A stretch of 64,000 nucleotides of DNA from Porphyridium purpureum (lineage: Eukaryota > Rhodophyta > Bangiophyceae > Porphyridiales > Porphyridiaceae), in contig VRMN01000010.1 in assembly GCA_008690995.1 (NCBI GenBank), forward strand, positions 248,001 through 312,000. Reading direction: 5' to 3'. The translations under genes and the position numbers were made by a program. Every line of letters begins with the position of its first letter. Position 1 is the first letter of the stretch. The notes below the pieces were generated by a model. That model was given only the letters and a program-made list of their open reading frames with translations, made no database searches and was not told where the DNA came from. This document shows, in pieces, positions 47,601-58,134 of this stretch.

Positions 47601-50600
47601 TCCTGAACCTGCCACTCCGGGACGATTTTCCTCCTTTGGCGAGTGAGAATGCGGCACGCAACTTGCCTCTGGATTTGGGATCACACCTGTACGAGAGGGC
47701 GTGGTTGCGGACGTAGCTTGAACAACCGCAGTTTCCTCGGTCCCTGATATCGGCGCTAGCACAATCGGTCGCTTGATCTTTTTGCTCTGCTGAGAGCGAC
47801 GGCGCGAGCGTGCAAAATCATTATCACGTGCACCATCAACATCATCGTCAGAATTTTCTCTGCTCACATCCACACTTGCTCTTTGTCTCTTCGGTTTCTG
47901 ACGTTCCTCTATCGTCGACGAAGTGTGGCTCTGACGCGGACCTCCCTTAACCCCGCTGCTACGAAGCTTCTGCCCCTGTGCCTGAGACAATCTGTGCGTA
48001 GGCTGCTGGCGATCGGCCCCAGACAGGCGCTTGCGGTCGAGCTTGGAAAGTCGCACATGCCTGAGCTTCTTTACATATTCGCTTTCCGCCTCGAGAGGAA
48101 CACCACTTTGGCGCTTCAGAAACGGCGCACTGCCAAGTGCCGCGGCCGGGAGACCAACTTTGCGCGACAACTCATTCATGTTCCCACCCGCGCCGCCCGT
48201 GCCGCCTTGCTGAAGAGATAAGCAGACGCGCTCCCACAACTCCCTCTTGACGCCTTTCAGGCCTTCAAAGATGCGCGTGTTTAGCGCAGAGCGCTGCGTT
48301 GCATTGAACCCAAGGTCCACATCGCTCCACAGCACCGCTCCTCCGGCCGCCGCACTCTCCACAAATACGCCAAATCGTTCATCCAATTCCCTTTCCCTTT
48401 CCCTTTCCCGTACGTTCAATGCGTCGACTTTCGAATGCTTGAGGGGATGGATAGCGTTCAACTCAGCATCGACAGAGGCAACTACGGCCTGTGAGCCATC
48501 TCTAACATCCCAGCCTCGGCTTCGAGATCCTAGCTTGCCTTTGGATTTCTTCTTCAGTGGTGCCGACCTAGGCGGGCTACCAGAGCGTGTTCCGCGTACC
48601 TCTATCGCTTTCGTAGCCACAGAACTTGCGTGCTTCGCATGGCTGGTGCTGCTTGCTTGCAGGCGCCCTTTACGGATCAAATCCAATAGCATTTTCGCAC
48701 GCCTTTCCACGGCCTTCTCCTTTGGGAAAATTGCCAGGACATCGTCTTCCTTGATGGGTTCCATCTTTTCAAAGGCTTGCTGGTACTCTCTGTCAAGATT
48801 CGCGTCGACACCTTTTTCGCATTTCGAATGATGCGCAATCGTCGCAAGAAAGGAGATGAAGCGAGGTCTATCCCCACAAAGCGCCGCGCGCAGCTCGCTC
48901 GACAGACCAGGACCATGTTCGTCGCTTTGATCAAATACGATTGCGCCCATGTCAAACCCACAAAGCGCAATCCCCTGGAGCAGCTGGATGTCTAGCTCGG
49001 TCACTGAGGAGACAAATCGAGTACCGTCTGGAGAAGACATCGAAAACTTTCGCATCCCCTCCGGCAGACCAGCCTCACCTAGATACCAAGACGGAAACCC
49101 GTCGCGCTTGGGTAACGGAGCCGGACACGAACTCAAGATCTGAACCAAGAGCGCCCTATTGTTGCGCAGTTTCCACAGTTCCGAAAAGGCCATGTGCGCT
49201 ATGGCGCTTCGCGCCTGCCATTTCTCCAGGGCTACAAGTGTCACTCCGGTCTCTGCTTTCAACAAAGCACCCGACAGCGGCGCTCCACCTTCGCCGTGTG
49301 GATGCGACTCGCCGTCCGCATTCATACGTGCCAGCGTTTCTTGGCATGTCGGGTAGAAGGTCTCATTGTAGTACTTTTCCAGTAGCTCTGGCGTCTTGCT
49401 GTACAGTTTCGCTCGCCTCCCCACCTTTGCAAAATTGTACAAAACAGACTTATTCTTTTCACTGCGTACCACTTGCAAAAGTAACGGGGGTCGCCCGCAC
49501 GCGAGAAGATACTTTGAAAAGTACTGGATCTCGGACTTGCTCCACGTTTGTTCAGCGATTGCGCGCTTCGCGCGCCGGTCCTGCTCTCGCATGTCGACTG
49601 CTAGCGCCAATCGCTCCACAGATGCAGATTGCCTTCGCGAAGAGGCCTCTGCGGCAAGGGCCTTCTGCTCCTTCCGTTTCTGCTGCTCCTTCAGCTTGGC
49701 TTTCTGCTGGAGCTGGTACATCTTCTTCAGCAACCGCTTCACTCGAAAGTTGAGCAGCGAGGTGCCCGGCCATTGGCGGTCGGCCAAGTCGCCATCTTGC
49801 TCACTGAGGAAATCCACGTCGCCAATGTCCATAACAGATTTCTTCTCGCCAAACACATCACCCTGCGTGTCGTTCGGGCCCGTTTGCGGCGCCACCCGGC
49901 CCAAAAAGACAAAGTCCGGGTCAAGCCGTATTGGTGCATAGTTCCCGAAGCCATACTTAATGACGCCAATCAAAAGGTGCCGGTCAAACTCGGCCGTCCA
50001 CCAAGCTGGAAAAGCCTGGTTTGATGCAGTAGCGGTGGCAGCGTCATCACCAGCTGTCGCTGCCGCCTTGGGCGGAAGCAAGTGCGTACCGCCAAAGCCC
50101 AACAAGCCCCTTCTAAGCGCGCCCTCCTTGAATAGCGTCAGAAGGCGGTCCATAATATCAAGTCGCTCCAGAATGAGAGCAGCATTGCTGCGAAGCTCGG
50201 CCAAAAAGTCCTCATTGGCAAATCCAGAGTCCATGGCCAGGGGTTCTGCCATCGCTTCCGGCTCAAGCTCGTAATCCAGGCATGTGAAAGTGGTGTGATG
50301 CGCCAAGTCGACGTGCTCGTCTGAGAGATGACCCGGGTTCGCCTCGTCGCGTGTTGCCTGATGATCTTCTAATCCAGAGCGTAATCGGTGCACGCGGTGA
50401 TGCGGCCCAAACGCCTTTTCCAGAAAAGGATACTTTTCTATCAAGGAAGCGAGTGCTTTGCCCTCGAGGTCGGTAGCGGAGGTCTGCTCGTTCCCTCCTT
50501 TACCACTGGCACTTGCCGAATCAGGGTTCAGACCAGAGCTCTTGGAAAGCTGGTCTTGAAGCACAGTCGCGCTGTTCGCAGCCTCCATGCGTGCCGCTAC

Positions 50601-53600
50601 GCGCACAATACAGCGAGAAATGTACGCCGTTTCGTCCAACGAGTGCACGGTGCCAATGTTGGCGACCTCACGGACCAGCGCCCAGCGGCCAAAGCCAACC
50701 ACCGGCAGAACTCGAACCACACGTACACGCTCTGTGCTTTTCCACGGCTTCGATGCGGACGAAGACGCTCCCTTATCGCTACGCCCGGGCCCTGCTTCAT
50801 AGTCAGAGTCCGCCGCATTCAATCCGGTCCCAGCGGCGCCCGTTTCGTCATCTTCATCTGAACCAGCGCCACCGCCGGCGTTCGGATTGAACCTTTGCGT
50901 CTGCCTGCGTCGCCTGGGCACCATTTCCAGGTCATAAAATTGCGAGCCACCCTTTCCTGCGGCATGACTCGCAGAATCTGCCGCGGGCATCAGCTTTTTC
51001 CAAAAGTCTGGATCGTGCAGGTCTACATCTGTCTCTGTACGCTTTTCGACAGTGAACGTAGCCTTACTAAAAGCAGACGGTCCGGCATTTGCACTGGCAT
51101 TGTTCAAGGTCAAAGTACGGCGTTTCAGAATCGAGTCAATATCCTCGGACGTGAACTGGTCCGCCGCCGTGTCATCTTCATTAAATACGTCATACGCACC
51201 CTTCTTTAGCAAGTCATCGATTTCCTCGCGCTTCATGTCTTGCATCAAATTTCCATGGCTTCCTGCCACGTGCGCAGCAGGGCCACCAGCTGCGCTGCTG
51301 CGCGACGCAGAATGCACCTTGTCTAGCCCCATATTTTGTAGCACGGCGTGGTCCAACCCAAGCTTCTTCGAAGCCTTGTCAAACATTTGTTCTTCGTAGG
51401 TGGCTCTGGTAATAAGGCGATATACCTTGACGTCCTTTTCTTGTCCAATGCGGTGGCAGCGCGCCTGTGCCTGGATATCATTTTGCGGGTTCCAGTCCGA
51501 GTCATAAATGATGACAGTATCCGCTACGGTGAGGTTGATTCCCTGCCCGCCGGCTCGCGTACAAAGTAGAAACACAAACGACTCTGAATCCTCCTTGGAA
51601 AAGCGGTCGATCGCCTGCTGCCGATCGTTCCCGCGCACTCTCCCGTCGATGCGTTCGTAGGACCAACGCTTGGTAACAAGGTAGTCCTCCAGGATATCCA
51701 GCACCTTGATCATCTGCGAGAAAATCAGCACCTTGTGTCCGCCTTCTTTCAGCTTGGGTAAGAGCTTATCCACCAGTACCAGCTTTCCAGACGCTTCGAT
51801 CATGTGCCGAGTCAGAGCTTCCATCGCCTTCTCGCTCGAGCCTTTCAACGCTTCCGCAGGAATGGAAGCCGCCTCTACTTGCTCGACGCCCTGGATCAAG
51901 TATGGGTGGCTGCAGCATTTACGCAATTCCATCACAATGTTGCGAAGATTGCCAATGTTGGAACCCTTTGACCCCTTACTCAGGAAACTAAAGTTGCGCT
52001 CCAGCATCGCCCGGTACCACTTTTTCTGCACGCGCGTCAGCTCCACCGAAATGATTGTTTCTTCCTTGGGCGGAATTACTTTCTCAACGTCTTCCTTCAG
52101 TCGACGCAGCAGGTAAGGACGGATGAGCTGCTTGAGCCCGTCCACAGCTTCAGAGTCTTTGATGTCACCAAACTCTCGCGCAAAGTCGGACACAGAGTGA
52201 AAATGTTCCGGGTGCACAAAGTTGAGAAGTGCAAACACTTCCATGGAGGAGTTCTGGATAGGTGTGCCTGTGAGGAGCACGCGATGGTCAATCTTGTATG
52301 CCTTGAGCTCGTCGACGAGCTTTGATTCACGGTTCTTGAGCCTGTGCGCCTCATCGACAACAAGAGCGCGCCACGCAATGTGCTTGAGTTTGCTCGACTC
52401 GAGGAGAATCGTCTCGTAAGTTGTCAGCAACACATGCCATTTACGCACGTCGCGCGGTCCCCGATTGCCAGTGTAGTTCCACTCGTGCGCCTGGATAACA
52501 CGCCGCGCGTCCGAATTGCCGTGGTACACAATCGTGTTCATGTTTGTCCATGTCTCGAACTCACGGACCCAGTGCCCTAATGTCGAGAGCGGCGCGATCA
52601 CGAGAAACGGGCCCAGGAGGTGTTGCTCGGTGAACAAGTAGTTGAGCAGGCTGACGCTCTGAATAGTCTTACCAAGGCCCATTTCGTCCGCAAGAATCGA
52701 GCCTTGTCGCTTGAACCAGCAGTGGATCAACCAGTTATATCCCTCTATTTGGTACTCGCGCAATTGGCCTCCGTTCTTGAACTCTGGCCGAGGAAGCGAA
52801 ATGTACTCGTGGGCAGCCGGCCGCTTGAACGCCTTTTGATGGCGCACAAGCCACTCAGCCGGCGGAGTCTCACGAGCAAGGTATTCGCTGATCTTACAAT
52901 CATCCTGAATATCCTCGGCGTCTTCCCACGTGACCTCGTGATATCCTAGCGCGCGCCACTTGACCAGGTACTGTGTCTGCTTCCGTATGCGGCGGGGCTC
53001 TAGTGAGGCGCCTCGGCCTTTTCTCTTGTTCGCGCGTTTGCTGTCCGCTTGCTCCCTGTGCTTTCCTGCTTTTGTATCACTTTCCGTGCGACCAGCCTGC
53101 GCGGCCGCGGGCTCCCTCTGCTCATTCTCCTCCTCCTCGACTTCGTCCACTTTGTCCTTCTTGCCATCATCTTGTCTTATTTCCGGCTTTCGCAGCTCGT
53201 CTTCAGCCTTGTCCTCTTCCACCTCGAGCACACGGTCGGCAATGATGCGGTCGACGACCAGAAAGTCCTCCGGAATCGGATCCTCGGCCTCTTGCTCCTC
53301 GTCGAGCTCGCCGTGAGACATTTGCGCCGCCTCTCTCTGCTGGAATTTCTGCAGGCGCAGCTTGCCCTGCGCCTGCACGAGAATGGTCTCCTCAGGTACC
53401 CACTCGGCGTGAATATAGCTGTATCCTTTCCACTTCACCAGGTACTCGTACACGGCCTGCGCATTCATTTCGGCCTCCACTTCGCTCAGTCGTGCCAAGC
53501 GACTCTTCTCGCGCTCCTCGCGCCGGGAGTGCTCAAGCGCAACCGCCGCCACGATATGCGCCTTGCTGAAGCCCTGCTTTTCCATGTCCTGCACGTAGGA

Positions 53601-54425
53601 GCGCTCATCGAACGCGTGCTCGGGGATCTGAAGCAAAGGGTCCATCTTGGGCTTCCGGTTCTTCCGGCGACGCGCCAGGATTTTTTCAAGCACATTGTTA
53701 AAGTCGATCGCGACAAGCGTCGATTCAGTCGGGACCACAAAGTCGTCGGTGCTGCCGCCCTTCCCTACAGACGATTGCTTTTTGACGCGTTTATCTGACG
53801 CGGTCGTTGCACCAGCCGCTCCCAGAGCCGCTTGCGCGGACGTTGTCGGAGACGCACGAGTCTGTGGGCCTCCCGACGAGCCCAGCCGTCGCAAAGGAAT
53901 GTCGCTCGCGTCCAATTCCTCTAATGACAGGTCTGACTCCTCGAGCAGGTGCCGCGACGCGTCGCTGCTCAACTCGGCCGCCTCGCCCTCATCACTCGCC
54001 GAGTGCGCTGCACGTTGGACCGATGCGCTGTCAATCTGGACGTCGTCATCCACGTTCATATTGGTGTTGCCATCGCCGTCGTCGCAGGGCGAATGAGCTC
54101 GCGACTCTTTCCGTGACACGTGCGCGGCGGCTTCGGTATCGCTCACAGAGCGCGAGTGGGCCGTAGGCGTCGCACTCGCGGCTGTACGGACTGCTGACCG
54201 GCGTGATGCTGTGTTCTCTGTCACTCGAGCGGGCGCTCGGGTTAGGTCGAAATCCGAGTCGTCCGCATGTGTCGCAGCCGCAGCCGATGCGCGCCTCGCA
54301 CGCGTGCCCGCAGCAGCGGCAGCGGGCGGCAGAGCGCCGGGCGCATTCGACGCACGGCGCGTCGCGCGCAGCCACGACCTTGTGCCCGTGCGGTCCTCCT
54401 CATCCGACGAGCCGGACGAGCCCAT
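44658..54425 (-). CDS. CHD chromatin remodeler with FYRN/FYRC domains
   Basis: A 3255-residue single-exon nuclear ATPase that probably slides nucleosomes. Acidic, Ser-rich N-terminus; chromodomain 1 at about 322-362 (EYLVKWKGYSYIHAEWV); chromodomain 2 at about 480-516 (YLVKWRALGYHEVTWEDAE); SNF2 ATPase from about 552 with motif I ILADEMGLGKT and motif II VVDEAHRLKN; helicase-C ending near 1000 (RITRATYEEQMFDKASKK). A SANT-like segment lies near 1470-1505 (FDRHLLIGVIKYGFGNYAPI). The long C-terminal half is disordered, Gln- and Pro-rich, with a Q13 run near 2365. Within it, at about 2765-2910, lie FYRN (FHSERSLYPIGFKSSRP) and FYRC (TMGYLNYRSNGERKYRRLNV), domains known from MLL/Trithorax and TBRG1 proteins. 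ATPase motifs suggest a CHD6-9/Kismet or CHD1 relationship. Confidence 0.9.
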   Translation of the reverse strand: MGSSGSSDEEDRTGTRSWLRATRRASNAPGALPPAAAAAGTRARRASAAAATHADDSDFDLTRAPARVTENTASRRSAVRTAASATPTAHSRSVSDTEAAAHVSRKESRAHSPCDDGDGNTNMNVDDDVQIDSASVQRAAHSASDEGEAAELSSDASRHLLEESDLSLEELDASDIPLRRLGSSGGPQTRASPTTSAQAALGAAGATTASDKRVKKQSSVGKGGSTDDFVVPTESTLVAIDFNNVLEKILARRRKNRKPKMDPLLQIPEHAFDERSYVQDMEKQGFSKAHIVAAVALEHSRREEREKSRLARLSEVEAEMNAQAVYEYLVKWKGYSYIHAEWVPEETILVQAQGKLRLQKFQQREAAQMSHGELDEEQEAEDPIPEDFLVVDRIIADRVLEVEEDKAEDELRKPEIRQDDGKKDKVDEVEEEENEQREPAAAQAGRTESDTKAGKHREQADSKRANKRKGRGASLEPRRIRKQTQYLVKWRALGYHEVTWEDAEDIQDDCKISEYLARETPPAEWLVRHQKAFKRPAAHEYISLPRPEFKNGGQLREYQIEGYNWLIHCWFKRQGSILADEMGLGKTIQSVSLLNYLFTEQHLLGPFLVIAPLSTLGHWVREFETWTNMNTIVYHGNSDARRVIQAHEWNYTGNRGPRDVRKWHVLLTTYETILLESSKLKHIAWRALVVDEAHRLKNRESKLVDELKAYKIDHRVLLTGTPIQNSSMEVFALLNFVHPEHFHSVSDFAREFGDIKDSEAVDGLKQLIRPYLLRRLKEDVEKVIPPKEETIISVELTRVQKKWYRAMLERNFSFLSKGSKGSNIGNLRNIVMELRKCCSHPYLIQGVEQVEAASIPAEALKGSSEKAMEALTRHMIEASGKLVLVDKLLPKLKEGGHKVLIFSQMIKVLDILEDYLVTKRWSYERIDGRVRGNDRQQAIDRFSKEDSESFVFLLCTRAGGQGINLTVADTVIIYDSDWNPQNDIQAQARCHRIGQEKDVKVYRLITRATYEEQMFDKASKKLGLDHAVLQNMGLDKVHSASRSSAAGGPAAHVAGSHGNLMQDMKREEIDDLLKKGAYDVFNEDDTAADQFTSEDIDSILKRRTLTLNNASANAGPSAFSKATFTVEKRTETDVDLHDPDFWKKLMPAADSASHAAGKGGSQFYDLEMVPRRRRQTQRFNPNAGGGAGSDEDDETGAAGTGLNAADSDYEAGPGRSDKGASSSASKPWKSTERVRVVRVLPVVGFGRWALVREVANIGTVHSLDETAYISRCIVRVAARMEAANSATVLQDQLSKSSGLNPDSASASGKGGNEQTSATDLEGKALASLIEKYPFLEKAFGPHHRVHRLRSGLEDHQATRDEANPGHLSDEHVDLAHHTTFTCLDYELEPEAMAEPLAMDSGFANEDFLAELRSNAALILERLDIMDRLLTLFKEGALRRGLLGFGGTHLLPPKAAATAGDDAATATASNQAFPAWWTAEFDRHLLIGVIKYGFGNYAPIRLDPDFVFLGRVAPQTGPNDTQGDVFGEKKSVMDIGDVDFLSEQDGDLADRQWPGTSLLNFRVKRLLKKMYQLQQKAKLKEQQKRKEQKALAAEASSRRQSASVERLALAVDMREQDRRAKRAIAEQTWSKSEIQYFSKYLLACGRPPLLLQVVRSEKNKSVLYNFAKVGRRAKLYSKTPELLEKYYNETFYPTCQETLARMNADGESHPHGEGGAPLSGALLKAETGVTLVALEKWQARSAIAHMAFSELWKLRNNRALLVQILSSCPAPLPKRDGFPSWYLGEAGLPEGMRKFSMSSPDGTRFVSSVTELDIQLLQGIALCGFDMGAIVFDQSDEHGPGLSSELRAALCGDRPRFISFLATIAHHSKCEKGVDANLDREYQQAFEKMEPIKEDDVLAIFPKEKAVERRAKMLLDLIRKGRLQASSTSHAKHASSVATKAIEVRGTRSGSPPRSAPLKKKSKGKLGSRSRGWDVRDGSQAVVASVDAELNAIHPLKHSKVDALNVRERERERELDERFGVFVESAAAGGAVLWSDVDLGFNATQRSALNTRIFEGLKGVKRELWERVCLSLQQGGTGGAGGNMNELSRKVGLPAAALGSAPFLKRQSGVPLEAESEYVKKLRHVRLSKLDRKRLSGADRQQPTHRLSQAQGQKLRSSGVKGGPRQSHTSSTIEERQKPKRQRASVDVSRENSDDDVDGARDNDFARSRRRSQQSKKIKRPIVLAPISGTEETAVVQATSATTPSRTGVIPNPEASCVPHSHSPKEENRPGVAGSGTAANRQSEAPIHGQIYDEPGAGAKGGAGQEQRDDPMGQQRLAQTTMQPPSHQSYPRDEAYEATYGNFYLMPQKHQHEQEQQRYHYQQQQQQQQQQQQQYFASQQLVQEQPHQSQVYFDAVSKRLTLDDAAPFQYRHYPMGMGGGPPAYYPPPYAYGPRAQGFEPEPFMRAPPFGGGSSFAEPGAAAGAGAGAGAGNAQYVAQGMSGGNPGGREWEMGRSMQLPYPYVAYDQHRQLMMPQSQSYIGAEGAAMYMSGRPPSMPPQVAMGTSMHPVNRWGGAFPRDDGYLGSNGGVVDQPEMYYTHVVGPGGPFPAALGQPPPMMSHFAGSNPFASYASQQAPNADLEKEKSVASRSREDGERGNVSAGAAQASSAEAYVTGPKLPSGSIVAGSTVAPPSLGMGRGDFHAAGNQWNRPAGHVSEIGQNQPLNERGRQGQPAQSSQQEQEQQQQQHVQQQVQDQQEQKKEQQQKQESQQEEQQQQAVKFKSSLYKVAMDSQGNIEFPINLGILTVHALGRVDYERPLFHSERSLYPIGFKSSRPVSCGASDQPPFSFTCVCEITDGMSGPTFSVTVLDDERPRFENTSASGAWAKTMGYLNYRSNGERKYRRLNVSGPEYFGLSHPVVKELLQMLPGAEKLRRYNQIEYTYDESNSTLAGLRDKLNAFFERNNPTYHLKQERLGGGGASGAPPAAGALHSAPDRATAAPTGTLQPSPLGGMVVGGSALTANAGLDAGMVDSRERDGRVPYNVSVRGRSTELDALGASAGREYNSGMRAGADMPVHGDFANAPYAFSPQRAMGMYAGGGGLEAGAQQQWQHFAPYGRVEYGGSDGLMQALPRPYAGHGEEYGQAAPLAQLPASASATGEPLREGEDRGRGLGMVPPLRGAHAPQATQTYMYQAQPGTTHGYAAHGVHGSSGAGVWYANERMRGGAALPPPPSMAGPSATSVGSTPAPALAQPEPLSPPLHATQAPFRIESLPQLR

Positions 54426-57369
54426 CCTTCACCGGGGACCCGCTCTGCTTGTCCGACTGGAATGCACGTCGTAGTCACCAAACCACGTCAACCACGCCTT
54501 CCAACCCGGTGCCTCCGCAAGGTCCACCGCGGCTGCTCCCTCCGCTGCGCTCCCTTTTCACCGCGCCACCCGAGCCAGCTCGTGCTCGACACCCTCGCTC
54601 CGTGCCCGCGCAACCACGCCCCACCTGCGCCCTCCTCATCGACCTCGTCACATGCACACCCGTCCACCCTAGCGTGCGCGTCTCTTCTATCGCACATACA
54701 CAAGCCTATCGCAGCGACCTCGATCATGCACGCTTCCCCGTCCACATCTCCTTCCTCTCTCTCTCCTCCTCCCTCTCTCTCCTCCCCTCTCCTTCCCCTT
54801 TGCATATAACACACACATATAACACACACAAACCTCCACCGTTCCGCATATGAGCACTACCACGCATCGCTCATCCCCCACGCGTTTCTCTCTTCCTCTC
54901 GTCCTCCTCCCCTCGTCTTATGCATGCATGCAAGCAAGTATGCATGCAGGCGTGTATGTGAGTGTGTGTGTGTGTGTGCGTGTCTGTGTGCACACACACC
55001 TCCGCCAAACTCCCCCCTCTCTTTCATTCATTGCGCGCACACGCCGCATGATTATTCCACGCTTCAACAGCACCCAACAACATCAACAACACCGTTCACG
55101 CGCCCCTGATTTCAATCGTTCTTCTTCATCAATCAATCAATCACGCACGCATGCACGCACGCGTCTTGTCAGTCCGCCACACCCAACCACCACACCCACC
55201 ACTCCGAGCCACCAGCCAAGCAACACCAACAACGCCATATTAAAACAAAATTATAAAATTACGTCCGTCAGGCACACGCCGACTCACGCGCGCACGGAAC
55301 CCGGGGGGAAGGGCCAGGAGGGTTGACGCTCGCGCGCGCCGAGCGGCATCATCATCATCATCATCATCATCATCATGGTCATCTCAATCACCGGCAAAGG
55401 AAAAAGTGGGATTCGCGATGGACACACTGTCCCGACGCACAGGCGACGCCACTCGGCAGAGATGAAGAAGAAGACATGCACACATGTCGCTGCACGGCAA
55501 CCGCGGCGCTGACCAGAGAGCCAAGGACGAGCCGCTCGGCACGCAGCACAACACGCGGGGGCCAGCCGCCTCGTCGCTTGTTCGCGCGTTGAAACGCGCC
55601 TCGCAGCATAGCCGAGCGGTGTCCCATCATCGTTTCGGCCATAAAATGACGCCACTGCACCAGCATCGCTCGAAACACCCCTCCCCCCACCCCAAAAAGG
55701 GCGGAAAAGCCATAGAAAATAATAGTCCAAAAAACCCTCCTCTAATCACACCATGCGAAATCACACCGAGCCGCACCCTTTTTCTCGCGCTCTCAATAAA
55801 ACGCATTATTCTATTCATCAATCTGTCCCTCACCATTATGATCATGACCACCAATGAGTACCACACGCTGGAAGCGCATACAGCACATGACGCCTGTTGA
55901 TCGTCGATCACATTCCACACTTACTAGTACTCGTAACAGTAATAGTAGTTGTCGTAGGAATCGTGGGAATAGCTATAAAAGTGTCCTTTTGCGCTATTCA
56001 TGCTTGTGGTACAATCGGAAGAAGCGCGCGACTCGAGAGATCCGCAAATCTGGTATGGAGAATGCGATGTTGCGGTTGCATGTTTGTGGGGCGTGATCTG
56101 ATTGGTGTGTTCTACCACAACAAGGCGGTCGCGCGCGATGAGGATTCAGCGCGAGCGCGGTTATCATCACGTGCATTTAATTTACCAGATCGGCTGTGTG
56201 GTGGTGGTGGTGGTGGACGTGCTCGCTCATTCTCGCTCTTTTCCAGAGTGATTTCCTTATTTGTGAGGCATCTCCAGTGCGATCTTAAAAATAGCGCGGG
56301 GTGAAAGCGGAATTTCCTGGGGCGGGGGCGTGCGCTGGCGGTGGCGTTGAGCGCGCGGCTCAAGATTCTGAGAACGCGCCGCAACAGTGGCGCGTACGGA
56401 TTTTCACACATTAAACCGAAAACGCCGAAAGAAAAAAGGAGGGGGGGGAATGACGCCGCACGCGCTGGAAGCAGGACAAGCCACCGCGATCCCGATCACC
56501 CAGCCAAGGAGGTACACGACGGCTCTGCCAATGCGGATTTTAGAGGTGGCGTGGCGGGTGTTCTGTTTGGACGGATGGAGGTTCTGTGGCAGGGTGTGAC
56601 GGCGTACAGTTGTGCTCTAGGGTTACGTGTGCTTGTACAATTGGGGAGCGGGAACATCCGGCACGGAGGAGAAGCAGCAGGCGGAGAGATACTGCGGAGG
56701 GGGGGAGGGGGGGGGGGGGGGAGAGGCGAGGACACGTCCATGTGAGGTTTTGCTGGACGAGACCGCGCGACCAGGTGGTGGTACGGCTCGCAGTGCTCTG
56801 GCGTTCGGCCGTGATAACCACGACGTTGTGCTCAAGGAAAGATGGACGTGGGCGAGCGCCGCAGGACGGGGCTTGCGGAACAATCCAGGTGGATGTGTCG
56901 AGCACGGACGGAGCGCTGCTGCGGTGAATGATCGGCGCGCGGGCTTGAACTTTGGTTTCTGATCGAGCGGGCGGCGGAGCTGCTTTTTGCGCAACGGCAT
57001 GATATGCCTGGGAGTCTATTTTATGCCGGTCGGAAGGAAACGCAAGTATATGCGACAGTGACCGCGCTTTGCAGAACGATAAAATTGTGTCACGCAATGT
57101 CTCGAAGCACGCATGGCGGCGAGCGAGTCAGGCCGGCAGACAAGGATGCCGTGTTCTGGGGCTGGATCATGTCGCGCCGTGGCGGTTCCGGACTCGGACA
57201 TTGCACTAGTAGTCGCAACGTTTTCTTGTTGATCTGTTTGTTCGTTGTCCAACTAGTTCAAGTTGATCTCAGTCAGTCACACAGAGGATAAAGCTCTGCA
57301 AAGCGTCATCGACGCCGACTCGACTGAAGCGAGCTGATCTCGGAGCGCCCCGGCGCTCGGGTCCGAAAG
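54426..57369. other. Long gene-poor region with simple repeats
   Basis: 54426-54860 is the promoter and leader side of the CHD gene: a GA-rich tract (sense strand) at 54755-54790. Farther on are (GT)n near 54960-54980, ATCA repeats near 55125-55145, (CAT)n at 55347-55376, a G-rich run near 56700-56722, and GTACAG at 56604-56609. Overlapping frames of up to 185 codons on both strands have biased composition and no recognisable domain. I see no gene. Confidence 0.5.
55347..55376. repeat. (CAT)10 trinucleotide repeat
   Basis: Ten perfect CAT units in intergenic DNA. One frame would read poly-His, but no supporting coding context exists. Confidence 0.9.
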
Positions 57370-58012
57370 TTTGGCATCGGTCGGAACATCGCACCTGCTT
57401 CGGCTTGATGAAAGTGCTGTCTTGTACACGCTGGAAAGGCGCTATGATTAGTTGGTCACGAGAGCGGAAAGACAGACATGCGACGGATTTGGAAGCTGCG
57501 CAAATAGAAGGGCTGCCACCGGAAGTGCGGCGCGGTAAAGATGGCGTGTTTTCGAAACGAAAAGCTGTCCAATATTTTAAGACAGTCGTACGAGGATCGA
57601 CCGAGTGATGCAGGACGATGGCAAAGCTAGCAGCGACCGAGTTCGGTGGTCCGTGCCGTCCTCACGAAAGGAGCCAGCGCCTATTGCGGCGCAAAGCAAT
57701 GTGCTAGCTCAAGTGTTTGCCAGCGCAGCAAGCGCGTTTCTAGCTATAGAAAAGGTCGGAATTCAAGCTGCGCCCGCAGCGCAAGGAAGTGCAATTGATA
57801 AGCGACCAGATTTAAATCAGCGTTCATGCCGTCGATCACAGAGTCGAGCCAAGCCGTCTCTGCAAAGACAGAGATTCATCATGGGGCTGTGCTCACGGCG
57901 GCGATCGAACGCTTGTTGGCTTTTCAAAGATTTTGCACATAGGCGAGGGTCCAAAGTCCATTCGTTGATTTTAAGAGCTTGGAGCACGACGCGGTCATGT
58001 GCCCCTCAATAA
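57370..58012 (+). pseudogene. Possible myosin motor relic
   Basis: Plus-strand patches in different frames recall the myosin head. RLDESAVLYTLERRYD (57401-57448), followed at once by a TAG, resembles the start of the motor (HLNEPAVLxxLxxRY). DGVFSKRKAVQYFKTVVRGS near 57535-57600 lies where the P-loop and following helix would be but has lost GESGAGKT. SNVLAQVFASAASAFLAI near 57695-57750 resembles the switch-1 approach (ILEAFGNAxTxxN). The order is right and spacing roughly right, but each patch is weak. Confidence 0.35.
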
Positions 58013-58134
58013 CATTAAGCTTTGTGCACGCGACGTCCGTGTTAGTGCGTATGTCTCAAAGGAACGCTCGGCGCTTCTTGTTTGATTCATACGTGTGAGC
58101 TTGTTGGAGCGGCCAGCACACCTGCCACAGCGGA

